Below are positions 9,453-17,180 of a stretch of DNA of 64,000 bases, one piece after another. Within the stretch, counting starts at the first letter, position 1, and each line of letters starts with the position of its first letter. This stretch comes from Streptomyces sp. NBC_00335 (GTDB lineage Bacteria; Actinomycetota; Actinomycetes; Streptomycetales; Streptomycetaceae). The notes under the pieces are model-generated. The model made no database searches and was not told the origin of the DNA. It saw nothing but the letters and a program-made list of their open reading frames with translations. Both the position numbers and the translations under genes were made by a program. The stretch lies in assembly GCF_036127095.1 (NCBI RefSeq), contig NZ_CP108006.1, positions 3,100,001 to 3,164,000 of the forward strand, written 5' to 3'.

Positions 9453-10433
9453 ATGGCACCCTGGCCGCGCCGCCGCCGTTCCGGAGCACCGGTCTACGAC
9501 CAGGCGTTCGGCGACCGAAGTCTGGAGCAGTGCCGCCAGGACATGGTGATGGGCCGCTGGGAAGGGGCCCGCGACCTCCTGGCCGAGCACCCCCCGGGCG
9601 ACTGGGACCGGCGCGCGCACCGCATCCGGCTGCTCGCGGACGCGGCGGCGAGCCGGCGCACCGTGGACGTCTGGTACGCCGCCGACCCCACCAGCCCGGA
9701 CGCGGCCGTGCTGCGCGCGGAGACCGAGGTGATGCGGACCTTCGCCGCGGCGCGCAGCGGGGCGATGCCCGCCAACGACAGCCTGGACCAGGTCGCCGGT
9801 CTCTGTCTGCGGGCCGGCGAGCTGGCGCCCGAGGACCCGTACCCGTACGTCTCCCTCGTGACGCTCGCCCGGCTGTACGAGCGCGGCGACCCGAACATGG
9901 GCCACTGGTGGAAGGAGCTCCGGGCCCGCGACCCCCACCACCGCGAAGCCCACCACCAGGCCCTGCGCTACCTCTCCCCGCGCTGGCACGGATCGAACGG
10001 CGAGGCCAACAACTTCGCCTGGGACGTGGCCGTCTACGCCCCGGTCGGCTCACCGCTCGTGGTGCTGCCGCAGGTGGCGCGGGCGGAGCAGTACCGGCAC
10101 CAGACGGAGGCGGAGGGGCGCACGGCGATCGGCCTGGCCTACCACTGGAGCGGGGACCGGGCGCGCTGGGACCTGCGCAACGCGCTGGACCACTGGATCG
10201 CCCACCGCACGGTCTCGTACGCCCAGGACGTCGCCGACCTGAACTACCTGGCCCACGGCCTGGTCCACGCGGGCATGGAGGGGCAGGCGGCGGCCGTCTT
10301 CGCCCTGCTGGACAACCGGGCCACGCGGGTCCCGTGGTCGTACAGCGGCGACCCGGAGAGCCTCTTCGTCCGCTGGCGGGACAAGGCGGCGGAGGCCGGT
10401 CCGCCTGTCAAGCCCCGAACATCAGGGGCATGA
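9453..10433 (+). CDS. Conserved hypothetical soluble protein with TPR-like helices
   Basis: A 326-residue protein, mostly helical, containing runs that resemble tetratricopeptide repeats (LEQCRQDMVMGRWEGARDLL; VAGLCLRAGELAPEDPYPYVSLVTLARL; AHGLVHAGMEGQAAAVFALL) and a conserved middle part with many aromatic residues (MGHWWKELRARDPHHREAHHQALRYLSPRWHGS). I recognise the type as a widespread actinomycete hypothetical protein but no function is known. GAGGA lies 7 nt before the ATG at 9453. It follows the permease at a distance compatible with an operon. Confidence 0.82.
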   Translation: MAPWPRRRRSGAPVYDQAFGDRSLEQCRQDMVMGRWEGARDLLAEHPPGDWDRRAHRIRLLADAAASRRTVDVWYAADPTSPDAAVLRAETEVMRTFAAARSGAMPANDSLDQVAGLCLRAGELAPEDPYPYVSLVTLARLYERGDPNMGHWWKELRARDPHHREAHHQALRYLSPRWHGSNGEANNFAWDVAVYAPVGSPLVVLPQVARAEQYRHQTEAEGRTAIGLAYHWSGDRARWDLRNALDHWIAHRTVSYAQDVADLNYLAHGLVHAGMEGQAAAVFALLDNRATRVPWSYSGDPESLFVRWRDKAAEAGPPVKPRTSGA

Positions 10434-10546
10434 CGCCGTGCGCAGGGCCGGGCTTAAGTGAGGAGGGGGATCACGTAGAGCAGGTGACCCACCCGCAGCA
10501 TCAGCACGTGTCCCTGTCCCTGTCTGCTCGCCGGAGGTGAATTCTC

Positions 10547-10975
10547 ATGACCGCCATGACCCGGGAACCCCACAGACCCCATAGACCCCACATACCCCGC
10601 ACGCGCCGGATCGCCGTTCTCACGGCTTCGGCCGCCCTCGTCGCAGCAGGCGCGCTGCTTCCCTCCAGCGCCTTCGCCGCGACTGCGGCGGCGCCACGGG
10701 CCGACACCGCCACCGTCGCGGTGACGGCACCCGGCCGCGGCGTTCAGGGCGATCACGACCGGGACGGCTACCGCATCCGCTACTGCCATTGGAACCACCA
10801 CGGCCGCCATCACAGCTGGGGCGGGTGGCACTGCCACACCTACTGGTACGGATACGGCGACAACCACGGGAAGGACCGCGGTAAGGACCACTGGAACAAC
10901 AAGAAGGACCACGGGAACAACAAGTGGAACGGCTACGACTACGGCCGGCTCTTCGCCCGGGTGCACGGCATCTGA
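10547..10975 (+). CDS. Small secreted His/Asn/Gly-rich protein
   Basis: A 142-residue protein with an N-terminal arginine-rich signal peptide (TRRIAVLTASAALVAAG core, cleavage near AFA-AT). After a short Ala/Thr stretch the mature region is unusual: it is packed with His, Trp, Tyr, Asn, Asp and Gly (YCHWNHHGRHHSWGGWHCHT, then repeated NHGKD, HWNNK, HGNNK units). There are only two Cys. Clusters of His suggest metal binding at the cell surface, which is inference. A strong GGAGGTGA ribosome site precedes the ATG. No family is recognised. Confidence 0.72.
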   Translation: MTAMTREPHRPHRPHIPRTRRIAVLTASAALVAAGALLPSSAFAATAAAPRADTATVAVTAPGRGVQGDHDRDGYRIRYCHWNHHGRHHSWGGWHCHTYWYGYGDNHGKDRGKDHWNNKKDHGNNKWNGYDYGRLFARVHGI

Positions 10976-11079
10976 GCCGGACCCGAGCCGGCCCCGAGCC
11001 GGAAGGCCCCCTCCACACCCCGGACCGGGCGGCCCGTCCGCCCGGTCCGGGATCCCGCGGAAAAGAATTCCGCCGGCGA

Positions 11080-11106
11080 TGTCGAGAACCCGTGCCCCGC
11101 TCCGTC
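11080..11106 (+). promoter_or_regulatory. ECF42-type promoter (TGTCGA, 17 nt, CGTC)
   Basis: TGTCGA at 11080-11085 and CGTC at 11103-11106 are separated by 17 nt and lie 51 bp before the DGPF/YCII gene. This matches the promoter motif reported for ECF42 sigma factors in Streptomyces venezuelae (TGTCGA at -35, CGA/TC at -10), as I recall it. The downstream operon encodes an ECF42 factor, so autoregulation is expected. Confidence 0.75.
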
Positions 11107-11156
11107 TCCTCAGTGGAAGCGGCCAGAATGGGCCGCACAGCACGGAGGAGACCATC

Positions 11157-11570
11157 ATGGCCAAGTACCTGCTTCTCAAGCACTACCGCGGCGCCCCGGC
11201 CCCCGCCAACGACGTCCCGATGAGCGAGTGGACGCCGGAGGAGATCACGGCCCACATCCAGTACATGCGCGACTTCGCGGACCGGCTGGAGGGCACCGGC
11301 GAGTTCGTCGACGGTCAGGCGCTCGCCCCCGAGGGCACCTGGGTCCGCTACGACGGCGAGGGCCGCCCGCCGGTCACCGACGGCCCCTTCGCCGAGACGA
11401 AGGACCTGATCGCCGGCTGGATGGTGATCGACGTGGACAGCCACGAGCGAGCCGTCGAGCTCGCCGGGGAACTGTCGGCGGCCCCCGGTGCGGGCGGCAA
11501 GCCGATCCACGAGTGGCTGGAGCTGCGCCCGTTCCTGGCCGCGCCGCCGACCGTCCCCGAGTGCCACTGA
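11157..11570 (+). CDS. YCII/DGPF-domain protein
   Basis: A 137-residue dimeric ferredoxin-like-fold protein of the YCII family with the hallmark DGPFAETKD followed by GWMVIDVDSHERAVELAGEL. Proteins with this DGPF signature are encoded next to ECF41/ECF42 sigma factors and are the main targets of ECF42; their reaction is unknown. CGGAGGAG precedes the ATG at 11157. The sigma factor gene begins one base after its stop, so the pair is one operon driven from the ECF42-type promoter upstream. Confidence 0.92.
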   Translation: MAKYLLLKHYRGAPAPANDVPMSEWTPEEITAHIQYMRDFADRLEGTGEFVDGQALAPEGTWVRYDGEGRPPVTDGPFAETKDLIAGWMVIDVDSHERAVELAGELSAAPGAGGKPIHEWLELRPFLAAPPTVPECH

Positions 11571-11571
11571 C

Positions 11572-12720
11572 GTGGACGAGGCCCTGCTCCGGAGCCTCAC
11601 CCCGCAGGTCCTCGGAATCCTCGTCCGCCGCGGCGCAGACTTCGCGGCGGCCGAGGACGCCGTCCAGGAGGCCCTGCTCGAAGCGGTGCGCGTCTGGCCC
11701 GAGGATCCTCCCCGGGATCCGAAGGCCTGGCTGGTCACCGTGGCCTGGCGCCGGTTCCTCGACGCGACGCGGGCGGACACCGCCCGCCGCCGGCGCGAGG
11801 ACCGGGTGGAGGAGGAGCCGGCGCCGGGCCCCGCGCCCGCGGTGGACGACACGCTCCAGCTGTACTTCCTGTGCGCCCATCCCTCCCTCACCCCCTCCTC
11901 CGCCGTCGCGCTCACCCTGCGCGCGGTCGGCGGACTCACGACGCGCCAGATCGCCGCGGCCTACCTCGTCCCCGAGGCGACCATGGCGCAGCGCATCAGC
12001 CGGGCCAAGCGGACGGTCTCCGAGGTCCGCTTGGACCGCCCCGGCGATGTCGGCACCGTCCTGCGCGTCCTCTACCTGGTCTTCAACGAGGGCTACTCCG
12101 GCGACGTGGACCTCGCCGCCGAGGCCATCCGCCTCACCCGCGGCCTGGCGGCCTCGATCGACCACCCCGAGGTGTCGGGGCTCCTCGCCCTGATGCTGAT
12201 CCACCATGCCCGGCGGGCCACGCGCACCACCCCCGACGGCACGCTGATCCCGCTCGCCGAGCAGGACCGCGGCCGCTGGGACACGCAGCTGATCGCCGAG
12301 GGCATCGGCATCCTGCATCCCGCCCTCGCCCGGGACCGGCTGGGCGAGTTCCAGGCGCAGGCCGCCATCGCAGCCCTCCATGCCGACGCGCAGAGCACCG
12401 AGGAGACCGACTGGGTGCAGATCGTGGAGTGGTACGACGAGCTGGTCCGCCTGACCGGCAGCCCGATCGCCCGCCTCAACCGCGCGGTGGCGGTCGGCGA
12501 GGCCGACGGCCCCCGCGCCGGCCTGGCGGCGCTGGCCGAATTGGATGCCACGCTCCCCCGCCACTCCGCGGTCGCCGCCTACCTCCACGAACGCGACGGC
12601 GACCCGGCCACGGCGGCCCGCCTCTACGCCGAGGCGGCCCACCAGGCCCCCAACCTCGCGGAACGCGACCACCTGACGCGCCAGGCGGCCCGCCTGAACG
12701 CGATCCGCCCGCGCACCTGA
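11572..12720 (+). CDS. ECF sigma factor, ECF42 group, with C-terminal TPR-like extension
   Basis: A 382-residue RNA polymerase sigma factor. Residues about 12-75 are sigma region 2 (FAAAEDAVQEALLEAVRVWP ... PKAWLVTVAWRRFLDATR) and about 100-160 sigma region 4 (GGLTTRQIAAAYLVPEATMAQRISRAKRTV). The remaining 200 residues are the helical extension of this group (DUF6596/TPR-like: FNEGYSG, EGIGILHPALARDRLGEFQAQAAIAALHA, then paired helices), which regulates activity in place of an anti-sigma factor. None is encoded nearby. The GTG at 11572 begins one nt after the DGPF gene stop. Confidence 0.92.
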   Translation: MDEALLRSLTPQVLGILVRRGADFAAAEDAVQEALLEAVRVWPEDPPRDPKAWLVTVAWRRFLDATRADTARRRREDRVEEEPAPGPAPAVDDTLQLYFLCAHPSLTPSSAVALTLRAVGGLTTRQIAAAYLVPEATMAQRISRAKRTVSEVRLDRPGDVGTVLRVLYLVFNEGYSGDVDLAAEAIRLTRGLAASIDHPEVSGLLALMLIHHARRATRTTPDGTLIPLAEQDRGRWDTQLIAEGIGILHPALARDRLGEFQAQAAIAALHADAQSTEETDWVQIVEWYDELVRLTGSPIARLNRAVAVGEADGPRAGLAALAELDATLPRHSAVAAYLHERDGDPATAARLYAEAAHQAPNLAERDHLTRQAARLNAIRPRT

Positions 12721-12748
12721 CAGCCGTCGGCCGTCAGCCGTCGGCCGT
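12721..12748. repeat. 14-bp tandem duplication
   Basis: CAGCCGTCGGCCGT occurs twice in direct succession (12721-12734, 12735-12748) immediately after the sigma factor stop codon. The rest of the gap to 12868 shows no other clear signal. Confidence 0.85.
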
Positions 12749-12868
12749 TGCCCCGGGGACGGTCGGGGCGCGAAATGGCTGCATCGGGTCTGCCCCTCGA
12801 CGCTCCGCTGGCGCTTAATGGTGCTTCAGCCATGTTCCTTTGAACCAGGCCGAGTTACGGGGGAGCGC

Positions 12869-13522
12869 ATGACCACCATGGGGAGCAACGGACCGCCGAC
12901 ATCACCGCCACCGCCGACACCTCCGGGGACACCACCACCGCCCCCACCGCCCGTACCGCCGTCCGAACCCGCTCCGCAGCCGTTCGAACCGTCCCAGAGG
13001 CCGGAGGCGTCGCGCAGGGGGCGCAAGCTCGTCCTCAAGGTCAGCGGCCGCATGCTGTGGGTGGGCTCGATGGCCGTCCCCCTGCACAACATCTCCTGGG
13101 TGGACGCCTTCAAACTCAAGCCCAACTGGGGCGAGGCCTTCGGAAGCGTCCTGAAGTGGCTCTTCTTCGCGGCCCTGGCCCTCGTCGCGTTCGGCTATTT
13201 CGGCGGGGACCGTGGGCGTCTCGTGGAGAGCGGCGGCAACGGGACGACGATCGTGCTGCTGGCCGTCGTCGCGTTCGTCCTCATAGCGGCGTTGGGGACG
13301 GCCAAGCCGGTTCTGGCGGTCGAAACGGCCGGCGGCTCCGTCGTGGTGGTGACCCTGCCGAACATGGAGGAGCTGCGGCGGATAGCCGAGCACATCGTCT
13401 ACGCGATCAACCACCCGGACACCGAGTTCGCGGTGACCGTGTACCAGTACAACACCACGAACAACAACGGCCCCGTCGCCATCCTGAACGGTGGCCGGGG
13501 GAACACGGGGTTCAATCGATGA
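12869..13522 (+). CDS. DUF6232-type membrane protein with C-terminal NGG motif
   Basis: A 217-residue protein. Residues 5-50 are a proline-rich cytoplasmic tail. A PH-like/DUF6232 region follows (LKVSGRMLWVGSMAVPLHNISWVDAFKL), then two membrane helices (WLFFAALALVAFGYF; IVLLAVVAFVLIAALG) and a final domain (VVVVTLPNMEELRRIAEHIVYAINHP). The last 20 residues, NNNGPVAILNGGRGNTGFN, match the N-terminus of the next protein. The ATG at 12869 has a GGGGGAG just upstream. The stop overlaps the next ATG in ATGA, so the two are translationally coupled. Function is unknown; a membrane protein signalling to its partner through the shared motif is an inference. Confidence 0.85.
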   Translation: MTTMGSNGPPTSPPPPTPPGTPPPPPPPVPPSEPAPQPFEPSQRPEASRRGRKLVLKVSGRMLWVGSMAVPLHNISWVDAFKLKPNWGEAFGSVLKWLFFAALALVAFGYFGGDRGRLVESGGNGTTIVLLAVVAFVLIAALGTAKPVLAVETAGGSVVVVTLPNMEELRRIAEHIVYAINHPDTEFAVTVYQYNTTNNNGPVAILNGGRGNTGFNR

Positions 13523-13863
13523 GCGATACGACCAACAACTTCGGGCCCGTCGTCACCCTCAACGGTGGTCAGGGCAACATCGGCATCAACTACGGCACCG
13601 CGGGAGGGGCGGCCGGCCAGGACGCCGAATTCCGCGTCGCCGTAGAGGACCTCATCAGCCTCCTCGGGGAGCTGCGCGGGCACCTCACCCCGGACCAGGA
13701 CCGGACCGTCGAGGAGGTGCTGCCCCAACTCGCCCCTGACCGCGAGGCCTTGAGCGAACGCGGCCTCGTCCTGGCCCGCGTGGCACAGATCGCCGCTGCC
13801 GCCGGCCAGGTCGGGCAGCCCGTGGCGGAGGCGGTGGGCCGGCTGCTCGCCCTCATCGGCTAG
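13519..13863 (+). CDS. Small helical protein with N-terminal NGG motif (partner of DUF6232 protein)
   Basis: A 114-residue protein in two parts. Residues 4-25 carry NNFGPVVTLNGGQGNIGIN, matching 13 of 19 positions of the C-terminal tail of the preceding protein. A short Gly/Ala linker leads to a helical region (FRVAVEDLISLLGELRGHL, then EEVLPQLAP and VLARVAQIAAAAGQVGQPVAEAVGRLLALIG). The ATG overlaps the upstream stop by 4 bp. No known family is certain; short Asn/Gly-rich N-terminal motifs followed by helices occur in actinobacterial proteins described as carrying amyloid signalling motifs. Function is unknown. Confidence 0.82.
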   Translation: MSDTTNNFGPVVTLNGGQGNIGINYGTAGGAAGQDAEFRVAVEDLISLLGELRGHLTPDQDRTVEEVLPQLAPDREALSERGLVLARVAQIAAAAGQVGQPVAEAVGRLLALIG

Positions 13864-13942
13864 GGCGTGTCCGCAAAGTAGCGCCGTGCACCCGGAGTCG
13901 CGAGGCAGTTGCTTGCGGCTCCGGCCGGGCTCGAAACCGCCC

Positions 13943-14108
13943 GGAGTGGACGGCAGGCTCTACGTCACCCACCTGTACGCACGGTTCGGAGACGTCTCCT
14001 CCATCGATGCGGAATCCGGCCGGCAAAAGTGGACCGCCCGACCCAGCTCCACGGTGGGCTGCCCGGGCGGCTCACCTGTGGCCCCGGTGTCCGGAACACA
14101 CCCCTCCA
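13943..14108 (+). pseudogene. Relic of a PQQ-like beta-propeller gene
   Basis: In the roughly 300-bp gap before the lipoprotein gene one frame reads GVDGRLYVTHLYARFGDVSS then IDAESGRQKWTARP, which is the PQQ/quinoprotein blade pattern (G-x-LYV ... D-x-x-S-A-hydrophobic-DA-x-TG-x-x-x-W). There is no start codon with a ribosome site and no continuation, so it looks like a remnant of a propeller domain such as those fused to Streptomyces Ser/Thr kinases. The rest of the gap holds nothing else I can identify. Confidence 0.5.
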
Positions 14109-14166
14109 TCCATGGCCCGTTGTTAGCCTCGCCCCGCATTGATCATCAACGGGGGAAGCAGGAAAC

Positions 14167-15603
14167 ATGCGAGCGGCGAGAGCAATCGCAGGCGTCGTAC
14201 TGTCGGTCACCTTTGCGGCCGGTTGCAGCAGCGCGGACGGTACGGACGGCAAGAACAAGCCCGGCGGCCCCTTCGGCGAAGGCGTCGCGGCCAAGCCGCT
14301 GGCCGAGCTGAGCGTGCCCGCGCAGTACGACGGCTCCAAGGGCTGGGACGAGACCCTCGGCTGGGTGCCCGACTCGGTCAGCACCCTGCCGTTCACGGAC
14401 GTGCCCCGCGCCGACCTGGTCGCGATGCTCTACGGGACCCCCGACGGCTACACCGTGCAGGCCAAGGCCGCCTCCGACGGGAAGGTCGGCTGGAGCTCCG
14501 CCCCGTGGAAGATCCCGACGCCCATCGGAGCCGGCGGGGGCGAAGTCTCGTCCGACGAGGAGGTGGAGATCCCCGATCTGCTGGGCTTCGAGCAGGACGG
14601 CAAGGGCTATGTCATCGCGTGGGCCCACGGGATGAGCGGCAAGGACGCCCTGCACGAGGGCACCGAGGTGGTGCGGCTGGCGGTGTTCCCCGCCGACGCC
14701 AAGGGCTCCGGGGTCAAGCCCATGCGGGAGATGGACGTCCCCGTGTCGGCGAAGCCCCACGAGGTCCGGGTCAGCGCGGAAGGCGGGCGGGTGCTCGTCG
14801 CGTACGGGGAGCGCGGGCCGTACCCGCGCTCGGCGATCTCGGTGGACGTGCTCAGAGTTTCCGTCAGCCCGTACAAGGAGCCGGACAAGCTCCTGCCCCA
14901 GTGCGCTCAGGTCACCATGTGCAACGGCAGCCGGGTGATGGCGATCAGCCCTGACGGGCCATTGGTCTCGATGGGCCGCCTCGGGCAGGGCTTCGGCATG
15001 CCGGGGCGCTGGTTCAGCGACACGGTCCGCCCCGACGGAGCACAGTCGAAGTCCGGCTTCTTCGGAGAGTGGAACGGCAGGGTCTACGGAGTGGCGGCCG
15101 GCCGCCTCCTCGCCTCGTGGGACATGGAGGGGAAGAACGGGGCCAGCCGCCCGGACAGCTGGTCGGTGCACGACGTCCGGACCGGCGCCGTCCTGGCCCG
15201 CATGGAGTGTGCTTACAGCGACTCCGCCACCATCACCGACCGATCCCCCGACCAACCGACCATCGCCTCCCCCTCGGGTCGCTACCTCGCCGCCGGCCCG
15301 GTCGCCTTCGACCTGGAGCGGAAGCAGGGCATCTGCCTGGAGGGCGACGGCAACCGCAAGACGATCAACCTCGCCTCGATCCGCGACGACGGGACGGCCT
15401 TCGGAGTCGTCGCCAACGACGATGCCCCCTCCGCCAAGGCGGTGTATGCCCAGGTCGACCTCAACTCCGCCTCCGGAGACGCGAAGGTACTGGACGCGGG
15501 CGTCGACATCCCGGTCCTGACCAACGTGGGCGGCGGCAGCGGTCTCTTCCTCGCCCGCGACGACAACATGCACCTGCGGGTCTCACTGCGTCGAGGCCAC
15601 TGA
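14167..15603 (+). CDS. Lipoprotein, probably beta-propeller-like, unknown function
   Basis: A 478-residue exported lipoprotein: residues 1-20 are a lipoprotein signal with FAAGC, Cys20 being the lipidated residue, followed by a Ser/Gly linker. The rest is beta-rich with repeated short hydrophobic strands and Gly-Asp turns (GRVLVAYGERGP, GRVYGVAAGRLLASWDMEG, GRYLAAGPVAFDLERKQGI), consistent with a WD40/YVTN-type propeller, though I cannot assign a family. AGGAAA precedes the ATG. Its 3' end overlaps the convergent ATP-binding gene by 21 bp. Confidence 0.82.
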   Translation: MRAARAIAGVVLSVTFAAGCSSADGTDGKNKPGGPFGEGVAAKPLAELSVPAQYDGSKGWDETLGWVPDSVSTLPFTDVPRADLVAMLYGTPDGYTVQAKAASDGKVGWSSAPWKIPTPIGAGGGEVSSDEEVEIPDLLGFEQDGKGYVIAWAHGMSGKDALHEGTEVVRLAVFPADAKGSGVKPMREMDVPVSAKPHEVRVSAEGGRVLVAYGERGPYPRSAISVDVLRVSVSPYKEPDKLLPQCAQVTMCNGSRVMAISPDGPLVSMGRLGQGFGMPGRWFSDTVRPDGAQSKSGFFGEWNGRVYGVAAGRLLASWDMEGKNGASRPDSWSVHDVRTGAVLARMECAYSDSATITDRSPDQPTIASPSGRYLAAGPVAFDLERKQGICLEGDGNRKTINLASIRDDGTAFGVVANDDAPSAKAVYAQVDLNSASGDAKVLDAGVDIPVLTNVGGGSGLFLARDDNMHLRVSLRRGH

Positions 15604-16101
15604 CCCGCCCAGGTACCCGGCGGCCCCGGCGACCGGCAGACTCGCCCAGGTCCGCGTCCCGCCGCCGGGCTCCCGGGACTCCCCGAACCCCCAGGCCCCG
15701 CCGCAGTCCCTGATGACGGCGGCCATCACCCGCAGGGCCGCCCGGCGGCGGGCCTCGCAGTGGGCGGCGAGGCGGGGGTGGGAGTGGGCCGCGTGCCCGT
15801 CGTAAACGGTGAGCCGCAATGCTCCCTCGCGGTGGCGGAGGGCGAGGTACAGGCTCCGACCGGGGTCCAAGTACCAGGCGGCGGCGACGAGTTCGCCGAC
15901 CACCTGCACGGCGGCGGGCACGACCCGGTCGAGGTGATGCGCGTGCAGGACGGACCGTACGGTGCTGCGCGCGATCTGCGCGCTGTACGGCGCCCCGGGC
16001 ACGGTCAGGCTGCACGACAGCCCGTCGGGAGACGGCGGCTCATCGCTCGGCGGGCAAGCGTCGAAGCAGCCGGGACTGGCCTGCATGAAGGGACTGAGCA
16101 T
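15583..16101 (-). CDS. ATP-binding protein, anti-sigma/HATPase_c_2 type
   Basis: A 172-residue GHKL-fold protein of the kind abundant in Streptomyces regulatory clusters. It shows the N-box region (VVPAAVQVVGELVAAAWYLDPGRSLYLALRHREGALRLTVYDG) with the usual Asn replaced by Glu-Leu in ELVAAAWY, and the GGAWGFGESREPGGGTRTWASLP C-terminal G2-like segment. The ATG at 16101 has AGGGAGTC upstream. It is divergent from an XRE regulator and a DUF397 protein, a very common actinomycete arrangement in which the three are thought to work together. Confidence 0.82.
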   Translation of the reverse strand: MLSPFMQASPGCFDACPPSDEPPSPDGLSCSLTVPGAPYSAQIARSTVRSVLHAHHLDRVVPAAVQVVGELVAAAWYLDPGRSLYLALRHREGALRLTVYDGHAAHSHPRLAAHCEARRRAALRVMAAVIRDCGGAWGFGESREPGGGTRTWASLPVAGAAGYLGGSVASTQ

Positions 16102-16224
16102 GACGGACTCCCTGTCGTGAGTTCGGTTGCTCTCGCGTTGTGTGGGCGCAGTGGCTCGTCGCCGAAGCCGAGGCCTAGGCATGCTGCGGCGATGCACTTC
16201 CAACTCCCTTGCGTGAGCGGTGCA

Positions 16225-16262
16225 CTACCCAAGGTAGCGAAGTAGGTGGTCAATTCACCACC
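16225..16262. promoter_or_regulatory. Two short palindromes in the ATPase-XRE gap
   Basis: CTACC-CAA-GGTAG (16225-16237) and GGTGGT-CAATTC-ACCACC (16245-16262) lie side by side between the divergent ATP-binding and XRE genes. They are plausible operator sites for the XRE protein; binding is not shown by sequence alone. Confidence 0.45.
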
Positions 16263-16320
16263 GAAGCCCGGAAGTTTGCCCACTGTGGATCCGCGAGCCT
16301 CGGCACGGCAGACTGCAGCC

Positions 16321-17172
16321 ATGCCTCCAAGGACCTCGCCGACCGAACGACAGAAGCGACTGGGTGCCGAGCTACGCAGGTTGAGGCTGGCAGCAGACGT
16401 CTCCGCCGAGTCCGCCGCGGGGCTCCTCGGTATCGACCGCTCCAAGATCTCCGCCATCGAGCAGGGAATCCGCACCATCAGCGAGGAGCGCCTCCGCTCG
16501 CTGGCCTGTCACTGCGACTGCGCCGACGAGCGGTACATCGCCGCACTCGTAGCCATGGCTCAGCCGCAAAAGCGAGGTTGGTGGGAGCGCTACCGAGGCA
16601 AGCTGTCGTCGGCAATACTCGACATCGCGGAGCTCGAATCGCATGCGAGCCGGATCCGGTGCGCGCATTCGGTGCACATCCCGGGGCTGCTGCAAACCAG
16701 CGATCACGCACTCGCCATCTTCCGGTTTGCGGTACCGGCTCTCCCGGAACCAGAAGCCGCGCTCCGGCTGGCACACCGGCTGGAACGACAGCAGGTACTG
16801 GAAGGCGAATCGGCACCCGAGTACGTCGCCGTCCTGCACGAAGCCGCCTTGCGGATGCAGTTCGGCGGTCGCCAAGTCGCGCGGGCTCAGCTGGAGCACC
16901 TGCTCCAGCTTTCCGAGCGGGACAACGTCGTCGTCCGCGTCCTCCCCTTCGCGGCCGGAGGGTTCCCCGGTTCCGGCCAGACGGTCAACTACCTAGAGGG
17001 ACCGGTTCCGCAGCTCGACACCGTGCAGAGCGACAACACGCACGGGCCCGACTTTCTACACACCGAGGTCCAACTATCCAAGTACCGCGCCCAACTGGAC
17101 TGGACAGAGCGGCTCAGCCTTCCGCCTGGAGAGTCCCGTGACTTCATCCACGATCTGGCGCGCCAACTGTGA
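16321..17172 (+). CDS. XRE-family regulator with DUF5753 domain
   Basis: A 283-residue regulator. Residues about 10-65 are a helix-turn-helix of the Xre type (LGAELRRLRLAADVSAESAAGLLGIDRSKISAIEQG). The rest is DUF5753 (WWERYRGKLSSAILDIAELESHASRIRCAHSVHIPGLLQT ... VLHEAALRMQFGG ... VVVRVLPFAAGGFPGSGQTVNYLEG). The pair XRE-DUF5753 plus DUF397 is the conserved actinomycete regulatory pair reported to behave as a toxin-antitoxin-like unit (Scr1/Scr2 in S. coelicolor, from memory). The ATG has no ribosome site; CAGACT ends 6 nt upstream, so a leaderless start is possible. Confidence 0.92.
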   Translation: MPPRTSPTERQKRLGAELRRLRLAADVSAESAAGLLGIDRSKISAIEQGIRTISEERLRSLACHCDCADERYIAALVAMAQPQKRGWWERYRGKLSSAILDIAELESHASRIRCAHSVHIPGLLQTSDHALAIFRFAVPALPEPEAALRLAHRLERQQVLEGESAPEYVAVLHEAALRMQFGGRQVARAQLEHLLQLSERDNVVVRVLPFAAGGFPGSGQTVNYLEGPVPQLDTVQSDNTHGPDFLHTEVQLSKYRAQLDWTERLSLPPGESRDFIHDLARQL

Positions 17173-17180
17173 GGGGAACG

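Noticed and set aside
7795..10053. A very long minus-strand frame over the permease and downstream gene
   Set aside because: It is antisense to a clear APC permease and has no recognisable domain.
13519..13863. Reading the small NGG-motif protein as part of the upstream gene by frameshift
   Set aside because: The overlap is a clean ATGA and both frames have normal codon use and distinct domain content.
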